DNA of 40,433 nucleotides from an uncultured Lachnospiraceae bacterium (GTDB lineage Bacteria; Bacillota; Clostridia; Lachnospirales; Lachnospiraceae), in contig CATNCF010000027.1 of assembly GCA_950097145.1 (NCBI GenBank), forward strand, positions 1-40,433. The letters run 5' to 3'. A program made the position numbers and the translations under genes. The notes under the pieces are model-generated. The model was not told the DNA's origin, did no database searches, and saw only the letters and a program-made list of their open reading frames with translations. Each line of letters starts with the position of its first letter. Position 1 is the first letter of the stretch. This document shows positions 1 through 6,188 of the stretch, one piece after another.

Positions 1-74
1 GTAGATAGGGCAGAGGTGGAAGTGCAGCAATGCATGGAGCTGACTGTTACTAATCGGCCGAGGGCTTGACCTTA
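1..74 (+). rRNA. 23S ribosomal RNA, 3' end (partial)
   Basis: The first bases match the conserved 3' terminus of bacterial 23S rRNA: an AGCTGAC...TACTAAT...GGCCGAGGGCTTGACC pattern, which forms the last helix with the 5' end of the molecule. The rest of the gene lies upstream of the window. The exact end is approximate. No 5S rRNA gene follows before the first tRNA, so the 5S copy of this operon must be elsewhere (for example upstream of 16S) or missing. Confidence 0.93.
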
Positions 75-134
75 AGGAAGCAGGGAAGACAGCAGGATCG
101 TCTGTGTGAATTTTTGAAGGTATAGAAATTGGTC

Positions 135-163
135 TTTACAAAATGTGGAAGATCTGTTATACT
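135..163 (+). promoter_or_regulatory. promoter of the tRNA cluster
   Basis: TTTACA at 135-140, a 17-base spacer, and TATACT at 158-163 make a near-consensus housekeeping promoter. The predicted start lies a few bases before tRNA-Asp at 173. It suggests that the tRNA cluster can be transcribed independently of the upstream rRNA operon. Confidence 0.75.
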
Positions 164-172
164 TTGATAAAT

Positions 173-246
173 GGCCTAGTGGCTCAGTTGGTTAGAGCGC
201 CGCCCTGTCACGGCGGAGGTCGAGGGTTCGAGTCCCTTCTGGGTCG
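173..246 (+). tRNA. tRNA-Asp (GTC)
   Basis: Complete cloverleaf: acceptor GGCCTAG pairs with CTGGGTC (239-245), discriminator G. The anticodon loop carries GTC. The TTCGAGTCC T-arm is present. CCA is not encoded. Confidence 0.97.
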
Positions 247-254
247 TTAAATAT

Positions 255-327
255 GGGATCTTAGCTCAGCTGGGAGAGCATCTGCCTTACAAGCAGAGGG
301 TCACAGGTTCGAGCCCTGTAGGTCCCA
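255..327 (+). tRNA. tRNA-Val (TAC)
   Basis: Acceptor GGGATCT pairs with AGGTCCC (320-326), discriminator A. The anticodon stem CTGCC/AGCAG frames a loop with TAC. Second gene of the cluster, 8 bases after tRNA-Asp; CCA is not encoded. Confidence 0.96.
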
Positions 328-335
328 TTTTTAAT

Positions 336-408
336 GCCGATGTGGCTCAATTGGCAGAGCAGCTGATTTGTAATCAGCAGGTTATCGGTTCGAGTCCGAT
401 CATCGGCT
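336..408 (+). tRNA. tRNA-Thr (TGT)
   Basis: Acceptor GCCGATG pairs with CATCGGC (401-407), discriminator T. The anticodon loop TTTGTAA gives TGT, threonine. The T-arm GGTTCGAGTCC is present. CCA is not encoded. Confidence 0.96.
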
Positions 409-422
409 TTTGATAATAATAT

Positions 423-504
423 GGATGGATTCCCGAGTGGCCAAAGGGGGCAGACTGTAAATCTGTTGGCAACGCCTTCGAAGGTTCGAATCCTTCTCCA
501 TCCA
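423..504 (+). tRNA. tRNA-Tyr (GTA)
   Basis: An 82-base class II tRNA with a long variable arm. Acceptor GGATGGA pairs with TCCATCC (497-503), and the anticodon loop carries GTA. The T-arm and acceptor 3' half (483-506) are copied twice more immediately downstream in a 49-bp tandem array. Confidence 0.96.
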
Positions 505-605
505 TTGGGATAAGTGGGATAAAACCAAAACGGTTCGAATCCTTCTCCATTCATTAGGATAAGTGGGATAAAGCCAAAACGGTTCGAATCCTTCGCTATC
601 CATTA
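483..605 (+). repeat. 49-bp tandem repeat built from the tRNA-Tyr 3' end
   Basis: Three copies start at 483, 532 and 581, exactly 49 bases apart. Each copy begins with the tRNA-Tyr T-arm (GGTTCGAATCCTTC) and runs through its acceptor 3' strand. Copies one and two then carry an AT-rich spacer with GGGATAAGTGGGATAAA-type sequence. Copy one is the functional tRNA end. Copy two differs at the acceptor (CCATTCATT) and copy three has CGCTATCC. The extra copies have no 5' half, so they cannot be tRNAs. Slippage or serial integration and excision at the tRNA 3' end could both produce this. Confidence 0.9.
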
Positions 606-637
606 GATAGACAATGTCTTATCTGATTAAATTTTGT

Positions 638-711
638 CGCGGGGTGGAGCAGTCTGGAAGCTCGTCGGGCTCATAACCCGAAGGTCACAGGTTCAAATCC
701 TGTCCCCGCAA
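638..711 (+). tRNA. initiator tRNA-fMet (CAT)
   Basis: The first base C faces A at position 72 (C1 x A72 mismatch), and three G:C pairs border the anticodon loop in the TCGGG/CCCGA stem. Both are hallmarks of initiator tRNA. The anticodon is CAT. The genomic 3' end is CCCCGCAA without CCA. Confidence 0.96.
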
Positions 712-725
712 TTTATTGATTAATT

Positions 726-798
<73 letters not shown>

Positions 799-821
799 CT
801 TATGATATGTTATCATACTGT

Positions 822-894
822 GGGATATTAGCTCAGTTGGTAGAGCACTTGACTTTTAATCAAGTTGTCCGGGGTTCGAATCCCCGATGTCTCA
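822..894 (+). tRNA. tRNA-Lys (TTT)
   Basis: Acceptor GGGATAT pairs with ATGTCTC (887-893) with wobble pairs, discriminator A. The anticodon loop CTTTTAA carries TTT. It is the last tRNA, 7 bases before the terminator stem. Confidence 0.96.
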
Positions 895-901
895 TGAATT
901 T

Positions 902-954
902 AAGAACGGCGGAAACCCAGCAGTATCAGGGGTTTCCGCTGTTCTTCTTATTTT
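902..954 (+). terminator. intrinsic terminator of the rRNA-tRNA transcript
   Basis: A 17-bp stem (902-918 with 930-946, one G:T wobble, 11-base loop) is followed by a T-rich tail, CTTATTTT. A TATAAT at 959-964 just beyond could be the -10 of the next gene, but no -35 is recognisable. Confidence 0.9.
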
Positions 955-1000
955 AGAGTATAATAAAAAGGTGAGAATTTTTGAAAGGAATGAATGTGAA

Positions 1001-1870
1001 ATGAAACTGGGAATTACCATGGAGGGTGGGGCAAGCCGTACAGTATTTAGCTGTGGGGTATCTGATGCTTTTTTAGAAGAAAATATTATGCCGGATTATT
1101 TTATCGGTGTATCGGCCGGAATTGCTTACGGAATATCCTATTTATCGAAGCAAAAGGGCAGAAATTTGAAGATTATTCAGAAATATATGCAAGATAAGCG
1201 GTATATGGGTGTCCGGCATTTACTAAAGAGTAAAAATTTTTATAACATTCCCTTCGTATTTGGGGAAGTGCCAAATAAGCTGGAAGCATTTGACTATGAG
1301 GCATTTGCTGAATTTCCAGGAAAAGTGGAAGCATGTGTTACCAATATCCATACTGGAAAACCCGAGTATTTAGAGGTGCCCAGAAGAGATGAACAGTTTG
1401 AAGTACTTGTGGCAAGCTGCGCCCTGCCTATTTTGTTTCAGCCAGTAAAAGTAGGTAAACATTATTATCTGGACGGCGGTTTATCTGATTCGATCCCATA
1501 TCAACATGCAATTGAGGAAGGTTGCGACAAGAATATTGTCGTTCTTACCAGGGAGAGGGGATATATAAAGAAACCAGAACGTGCCGGGGACATCACCAGC
1601 AGATTGTATAAAAAATATCCTAAGATCGTGGAAGATATTAAAACAAGACCAGAAAGATATAATGCTTGTATAGAAAAACTCATGGAGAAAGAAAAGTCAG
1701 GGGAGATTTTTGTCATTGCGCCAGAGACCACTTATGGTGTTGGCAGAACAGAGTCGGATCCAGACAAACTCACCAGGCTTTATGAGGAAGGCTATCAGCA
1801 GGCAAAAAGACAGATGGGAGATTTGAAACGTTATCTGGAAATAGAACAAGACAAACATCAGGCAGGTTAA
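1001..1870 (+). CDS. patatin-like phospholipase family protein
   Basis: Predicted serine lipid acyl hydrolase of the RssA/YchK patatin type, 289 residues. The nucleophile elbow GVSAG lies near residue 33, the oxyanion stretch EGGASR near residue 8, and the dyad aspartate in LDGGLSDS near residue 164. These form the Ser-Asp dyad of the family. No signal peptide or membrane segment is seen, so it is probably cytosolic or peripheral. I chose ATG 1001 because an upstream GAAAGGA can serve as ribosome site; the longer open frame runs back into the tRNA-Lys gene and its terminator and is not credible. The phosphatase gene follows 9 bases later in the same direction. The natural substrate cannot be told from sequence. 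Confidence 0.88.
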   Translation: MKLGITMEGGASRTVFSCGVSDAFLEENIMPDYFIGVSAGIAYGISYLSKQKGRNLKIIQKYMQDKRYMGVRHLLKSKNFYNIPFVFGEVPNKLEAFDYEAFAEFPGKVEACVTNIHTGKPEYLEVPRRDEQFEVLVASCALPILFQPVKVGKHYYLDGGLSDSIPYQHAIEEGCDKNIVVLTRERGYIKKPERAGDITSRLYKKYPKIVEDIKTRPERYNACIEKLMEKEKSGEIFVIAPETTYGVGRTESDPDKLTRLYEEGYQQAKRQMGDLKRYLEIEQDKHQAG

Positions 1871-1879
1871 GGAGGAGGA

Positions 1880-2482
1880 GTGTCTTTGAAATGCTATCTG
1901 ATTCGCCACGGCGCCACTAAGGGCAACCAGGAGGGACGCTATGTGGGCAGCACCGATGAGCCAGTGCTGTCTGAGCAGTTGGAAAAACTAATAAAATTAA
2001 AAAGCATTCTTTCTCCTGTGGACTATGTATTTACAAGTCCGTATTTGCGGTGCCGCCAAAGTGCGCAAGAAATATTTTCAGGTTTTATAACTGCACCTGA
2101 AGTCATTTGGGATTTCAGAGAAATAGATTTCGGAGAATTTGAATATAAAAATTATCAAGAATTGAATGGAAATATAGATTACCAAAGGTTTATTGACAGT
2201 GGCGGCACTATTGCATTTCCAGGAGGCGAGGAACCAGAACATTTCAAAATACGATGCTGCTATGCCTTTCTATCATGTGTCAGGAAAGCAAGAGATCAGG
2301 GCTTTACAGTTTTAGGATTTAGCCTGCATGGAGGAACCATTATGGCAGTGATGGAGGCCCTGGGGATTCCATCAAAGGATTATTTTGCATATCAGGTAAA
2401 AAATGGGGGCGGCTATGAGGCAGAAGTTGTATGGGAACCCAGGCTACAGCTATTGACGAAAACGACGATTTCTATACTATAG
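1880..2482 (+). CDS. histidine phosphatase family protein (CobC/phosphoglycerate mutase-like)
   Basis: A branch 2-type phosphohydrolase fold. An N-terminal RHGAT motif supplies the phospho-accepting histidine, FTSPYLRC is the conserved arginine segment, FREIDFGEFE holds the acidic general acid region, and SLHGG near residue 150 supplies the second histidine. The length (about 200 residues) and REIDFGEFE motif resemble alpha-ribazole phosphatase, but there is no cobalamin gene nearby, so the substrate is open. The ribosome site GGAGGAGG (1871-1878) is only a few bases from GTG 1880; TTG 1886 has better spacing and may be the true start. It probably shares a transcript with the patatin gene. 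The last 6 bases overlap the convergent acetyltransferase gene. Confidence 0.85.
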   Translation: MSLKCYLIRHGATKGNQEGRYVGSTDEPVLSEQLEKLIKLKSILSPVDYVFTSPYLRCRQSAQEIFSGFITAPEVIWDFREIDFGEFEYKNYQELNGNIDYQRFIDSGGTIAFPGGEEPEHFKIRCCYAFLSCVRKARDQGFTVLGFSLHGGTIMAVMEALGIPSKDYFAYQVKNGGGYEAEVVWEPRLQLLTKTTISIL

Positions 2483-2959
2483 GTCCAGCCTCATAAAAAT
2501 AGAATTACTCATGGGGCTGTTATTATAGCTTTCTGTTTCATAGAAACCAAATTTCTGGTACATTTTAATTGCGCTTTTCAGAAAAGGCAGTGTATCCAGC
2601 AGCATATGGGAATAACCGATTACTTTTGCATCCTGAATAATCTGCTGGATTAATTGTGACCCGATAGCTCGTCCACGGAACTTAGGTCTGACATAGAGCC
2701 GTTTCATTTCACAATTTTGTTCATTTATTTTTCTTAAGCCAATACAGCCGGCTAATTTGTCTTTATCGTAAGCAAGATAAAGCCTTCCCCAAGGCAAGCC
2801 GTACTTTTCTTCTAAATGTTCTATTTCTTTGTCGTAATTTTGGAGTTGAAGATACTTTTGGAAGGAACTGTCGTTTGCAATTAGCATATTGGTATATTCT
2901 GAAAACAATACAGCCGTTTCCTTAGGATGAGCATAAGCAGGAATTATTTTTATGTCCAT
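2477..2959 (-). CDS. GNAT family N-acetyltransferase
   Basis: A 160-residue single-domain acetyltransferase. Motif A is recognisable as MKRLYVRPKFRGRAIGSQL (acetyl-CoA pyrophosphate loop, here R-G-R-A-I-G), and the C-terminal NMYQKFGFYE-like segment (MYQKFGFYETE) is the usual helix-strand that ends the CoA site. The substrate is unknown. ATG 2959 is preferred over the longer reading from 2992 because AAAGAAAGGAATC precedes it and the family starts at the first strand (MDIKII). The 3' end overlaps that of the phosphatase gene tail to tail. Confidence 0.88.
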   Translation of the reverse strand: MDIKIIPAYAHPKETAVLFSEYTNMLIANDSSFQKYLQLQNYDKEIEHLEEKYGLPWGRLYLAYDKDKLAGCIGLRKINEQNCEMKRLYVRPKFRGRAIGSQLIQQIIQDAKVIGYSHMLLDTLPFLKSAIKMYQKFGFYETESYNNSPMSNSIFMRLDL

Positions 2960-2997
2960 GATTTTTGATTCCTTTCTTTTGAAATGTGCCATTTTAT

Positions 2998-3026
2998 AGT
3001 ATAATATTTGTGGATATAAAAAGCAA
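2998..3026 (-). promoter_or_regulatory. promoter of the GNAT gene
   Basis: On the minus strand TTGCTT (3026-3021), a 17-base spacer and TATACT (3003-2998) form a good sigma-A type promoter. Transcription would begin near 2990, about 30 bases before the ATG at 2959. Confidence 0.65.
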
Positions 3027-3045
3027 TAAAATGATGTAAAATTTA

Positions 3046-3345
3046 GAGTGTGTTAGAAAAATCATTCCCAACATCTGCCAGAAAGCTTTTTTCAAACACG
3101 CTTTAGTACCCAATTCGGCTAGAAATCAAATTTGTGAACCGCCTGTTTTACACCATTGCGCTGTTAAACTTTCTAGACGATGCCATCGCATCATCGTCAA
3201 AATTTTGCCTGGCACTGATGCACACCATACAGCCGTCAAGTCTAGTTTCTAGCTGCGGCCACCGCTGCGCCGTCGAAAATCCGCCTTGGAGATGAACGAA
3301 TATTCTGCGGAGTTTCACCAGATATAATGCGGTCGGCACACTAAG
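3046..3345. repeat. structured intergenic element, probable dispersed repeat
   Basis: This 300-base stretch has no credible gene. It opens with an inverted repeat (AGTGTGTTAGAAAAA near 3046 against TTTTTTCAAACACGCT ending near 3105), a shape seen around many Lachnospiraceae genes. Inside are further stems, for example GACGATG...CATCGTC (3177-3199) and a GCGG/CCGC stem near 3253. It is richer in GC than its flanks. A 63-codon open frame (3148-3339, minus) spans most of it but has no ribosome site. I read it as a noncoding repeat or structured RNA. Copy number elsewhere cannot be seen here. Confidence 0.5.
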
Positions 3346-3359
3346 CAGGGAGGATGATC

Positions 3360-3917
3360 ATGAAAAAAGCTGCTGTAATTGGAAATATTATCTTTATCTA
3401 TCTGGCAGCACTTCTGCCAGTGCTTTTATTTGCCAATGGGAAGAGTATAATTGTTACATTTTTGTGGGAGAATTTGTTTTCTAACAATATCTTTGTCCCA
3501 CTGATTCTGCTTCTGTTCTTCGGCATCCTTATGTATATCATTAACATTTTGTTTCTACTGCAGGCAAGACAGGGACGTTGGAGTGCAAGGGAACTTGCCA
3601 GGACGAATATGATCGTAAAACTTGCTCAAATACCCGCATATGTTTTTATTTTTGTCGTGGGAGTAATCTGTATGATTATGATATTTACGGTGGGTATAAC
3701 TTTTATGTTCGCGCTTTTGGATGCATTCAGTTTGGGGATGACGGGGTTGTACGCCTTGGCAGTGTTTTATAGGTTAAGAAAAGAGTACATAATTTCCACA
3801 AAAATGCAGATATGTTATGCCCTGGCGTCTTTTGTATTTTGTGCAGATGTAATTGCCGCCATTCTAGGATATCGGATTTGTGCGAATGCTGAGCAACAAA
3901 AGAACTGCAGCATATAA
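3360..3917 (+). CDS. putative integral membrane protein, unknown function
   Basis: A 185-residue hydrophobic protein that I do not recognise. Four or five transmembrane segments are visible: near residues 6-27, 44-67, 88-112, 113-136 and 150-170. A basic loop (QARQGRWSARELART) lies between the second and third. There is no signal peptidase site and no catalytic motif. The start at ATG 3360 is 8 bases after GGGAGG; ATG 3354 is too close to that site. It stands alone between the repeat element and the dehydrogenase gene. Confidence 0.75.
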   Translation: MKKAAVIGNIIFIYLAALLPVLLFANGKSIIVTFLWENLFSNNIFVPLILLLFFGILMYIINILFLLQARQGRWSARELARTNMIVKLAQIPAYVFIFVVGVICMIMIFTVGITFMFALLDAFSLGMTGLYALAVFYRLRKEYIISTKMQICYALASFVFCADVIAAILGYRICANAEQQKNCSI

Positions 3918-4026
3918 AAGGAAATAAGAAAAACGAAGGAAGGATGAAATACAGACACATATTGTTCAATTATGTGTTTGTGCCTCAAATAAAAATTTAG
4001 GTATTTTTCGAGGCTTGGTACAAATT

Positions 4027-4968
4027 ATGAAAATAGTATTTTTAGATGCAAAATCCATTGGAGAAGACATGGATTTATCTAGTTATGAGATATTAGGAGA
4101 AGTGGTCAAATATGATTTTTCCACACCACAGGAGGTGGGATCACGAGTGCAGGACGCAGACGTAATTGTGCTCAATAAAGTTCCTGTCAATGAGGAGACC
4201 ATTGGAACAGCAGAAAAACTGAAATTGGTGTGTGTCACCGCAACAGGAACCAATAATTTGGATAAAGAATACTTAGACAGCAGGGGAATTGCCTGGCGGA
4301 ATGTGGCGGGCTACTCCACAGAATCCGTAGCCCAGCATACCTTTGCCCTGCTGTTTTATCTGTTGGAGCATCTTCCATATTATGATGATTATGTAAAATC
4401 GGAAAAATATGTGGGGGATCGGATGTTTACCCATTTTGACCGGAAATTTTCAGAAATTAACGGTATGACATGGGGAATTATCGGTATGGGGGCTATCGGC
4501 AGGCGGGTGGCAGAGATTGCAAAACTGTTTGGGTGCAGAGTCATTTACTATTCTACCACTGGCAAAAATCATCAGCCTTTGTACCAGCAGGTATCTTTTG
4601 AAGAGCTGCTGGAAAATTCTGACATTGTATCTGTCCATGCGCCTCTGACAAAAGAGACAGAAAACCTTATGGATGAGAATGCATTTGCCAGAATGAAAAA
4701 ATCAGCGATTTTTCTCAACTTGGGCAGGGGTCCCATTGTATCAGAGCAGGCGCTTGCAGAAGCTCTAAACCAGGGACAGATTCGTGCAGCGGGGCTGGAT
4801 GTACTCTGTATAGAACCTATGAGTAAAGATAATCCGCTGCGGGGCATCAAAGACAGTGACAGGCTGATGATAACGCCTCATATTGCCTGGGCAAGCGTGG
4901 AGGCGCGGACAAGACTGATGGAAATTATTCTGGGACAGATCCGGGAATTCTTTGAACTGCAAAATTAA
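4027..4968 (+). CDS. D-2-hydroxyacid dehydrogenase (NAD-dependent)
   Basis: Cytosolic NAD(P)-dependent reductase of 2-keto acids, such as hydroxypyruvate or glyoxylate. The Rossmann motif GMGAIGRRVAE (about residues 153-163) binds the nucleotide. LNLGRGPIVSE carries the catalytic arginine region, the acidic partner is in CIEP, and the catalytic histidine is in TPHIAWAS. The 313-residue length and motif order match the glycerate dehydrogenase/HprA group, but the exact substrate is not decided by sequence. The start at ATG 4027 gives the usual MKIVFLD opening; TTG 4015 in the same frame is possible, and the GAGG at 4010-4013 does not settle it. Confidence 0.9.
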   Translation: MKIVFLDAKSIGEDMDLSSYEILGEVVKYDFSTPQEVGSRVQDADVIVLNKVPVNEETIGTAEKLKLVCVTATGTNNLDKEYLDSRGIAWRNVAGYSTESVAQHTFALLFYLLEHLPYYDDYVKSEKYVGDRMFTHFDRKFSEINGMTWGIIGMGAIGRRVAEIAKLFGCRVIYYSTTGKNHQPLYQQVSFEELLENSDIVSVHAPLTKETENLMDENAFARMKKSAIFLNLGRGPIVSEQALAEALNQGQIRAAGLDVLCIEPMSKDNPLRGIKDSDRLMITPHIAWASVEARTRLMEIILGQIREFFELQN

Positions 4969-4976
4969 TACTCCAA

Positions 4977-5942
4977 TTAGCTGGGGATTCTGGAATCCAG
5001 GCCGCTGTGATAAGAGTAGTTTCCCAGTTTTTCCAGCAGGGCTTTCGTCTGCCGCTGGTAATTCGCCCCATGACAAGGCGTCAGAATCAGACGGTTTAAG
5101 CGGCTGAGAATTTTCAGATAATCTGACTGTGCCTGTTCCATCAGGTCGAAAAAGGAGTCATTGGAAATTCTTGATTTGTCCCAAGGATTGCACCAGGGAC
5201 TTTTTAAGATGTTCAGTGGATCTATGTGTACAGTTACGGAATCACTGGGTATCAGAGTAGATAGCAGAGGATAACCTAATAAAATCTGTTCCAGCCTGCC
5301 GGCAAATTTTTTCTTTTTTCCAGAAGGATCGTGCATCCATTTGGTGCCAAGCTGCATAGAGCGGATGGAAGCCCGTATCGTAGGAGATAAAATGCCAAGT
5401 TCTGGATAAGTATTACGATAGATATCATGTAAAATGGAAGTGATGGTGCGAAGCTGCAGGGGCGTCAGTAAAATGGTAGAACTCTGACGGAACGCTGAGG
5501 GCGGGCAGTGTTTGTAAAACTGTAACAGTTCTGTGTCAATGTCTGATTCCAGACTCATGTGGCGGCCGTGGTAACGGCTGCTTTTTTTCGTGAAATTTGT
5601 TTTCCAGTAGACATAGGGGTGGCAGTGAGTATCCAAAATGTAGTGGCCCAAAAATCCAGCAATATATGCGTTGGCAATTTCCTGTTGTTTTGTGTTAGAG
5701 AATAATGTTCTGCTGTTTAGAAGGTGGCGCAGGAATTTCCCCGTGTGTTCAGTATGCGCCACGGATCCAATATTATTGGTGTGAATAGTATAGGAGGGCA
5801 GGAAATAAAAGAAGATGTCCGGTCCCTGCAGCCCCAAGCTGTAAGCAGCGTGATGATTTCGAATCGTTTGTTTTAAGATGGTATGGTTAAGCTGTCTATA
5901 AGTATTTAATCCGAACAGGTAATGTGTGGTAAACCCAGGCAT
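4977..5942 (-). CDS. zinc-dependent phospholipase C family protein
   Basis: A 321-residue protein of the zinc-dependent phospholipase C/S1-P1 nuclease-like family. The family opening MPGFTTHYLFG is present. Metal-binding histidines and aspartates occur in GLQGPDIFF, HTEHTGKFLRHL and GFLGHYILDTHCHPYVYW. No clear signal peptide is seen, as is common for this group in Clostridia, whose substrates are mostly untested. Start: ATG 5942 follows GAGGA at good spacing. The gene converges with the dehydrogenase gene, with 8 bases between stops. Confidence 0.85.
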   Translation of the reverse strand: MPGFTTHYLFGLNTYRQLNHTILKQTIRNHHAAYSLGLQGPDIFFYFLPSYTIHTNNIGSVAHTEHTGKFLRHLLNSRTLFSNTKQQEIANAYIAGFLGHYILDTHCHPYVYWKTNFTKKSSRYHGRHMSLESDIDTELLQFYKHCPPSAFRQSSTILLTPLQLRTITSILHDIYRNTYPELGILSPTIRASIRSMQLGTKWMHDPSGKKKKFAGRLEQILLGYPLLSTLIPSDSVTVHIDPLNILKSPWCNPWDKSRISNDSFFDLMEQAQSDYLKILSRLNRLILTPCHGANYQRQTKALLEKLGNYSYHSGLDSRIPS

Positions 5943-5983
5943 AGTAAGTCCTCTTTTCTAAAATTTGAGTAGCAATGTTCTAC

Positions 5984-6060
5984 GCCGTTTGTAAAAGCAT
6001 TTTGAGGCGTGTTTTGACTGCTTTTTGTTTATAAAACAGCATTCCGCCTTACAGAACGGC
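5984..6060. repeat. imperfect inverted repeat in the 5943-6127 intergenic stretch
   Basis: GCCGTTTGTAA (5984-5994) pairs with TTACAGAACGGC (6049-6060) apart from one bulged base. The intervening 54 bases could form smaller stems. It lies between two divergent genes. No T-run follows either arm, so it is not a standard terminator. The rest of the 246-base gap holds only the promoter at 6128. Confidence 0.4.
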
Positions 6061-6127
6061 TATTTATAGTATATCTATTTTTTTCAGATTTTCATAGGAA
6101 AAATGAAAAAACTTTTAAAGAAATTTA

Positions 6128-6156
6128 TTGCATCCATTCGGGCAAAAAGTTATACT
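6128..6156 (+). promoter_or_regulatory. promoter of the SNF2 helicase gene
   Basis: TTGCAT at 6128-6133, a 17-base spacer and TATACT at 6151-6156. The ribosome site GAGGAAAGGA (6171-6180) follows at a normal distance before ATG 6189. Confidence 0.75.
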
Positions 6157-6188
6157 AAATAGATAAATTAGAGGAAAGGAATTCATGC

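Noticed and set aside
483..605. CRISPR array or additional tRNA genes
   Set aside because: The copies are tandem duplications of a tRNA tail, with identical spacers and no 5' half.
3148..3339. 63-codon minus-strand frame in the intergenic element
   Set aside because: No ribosome site, heavy overlap with stem structures and no protein-like hydrophobic pattern; more likely a frame in a noncoding repeat.
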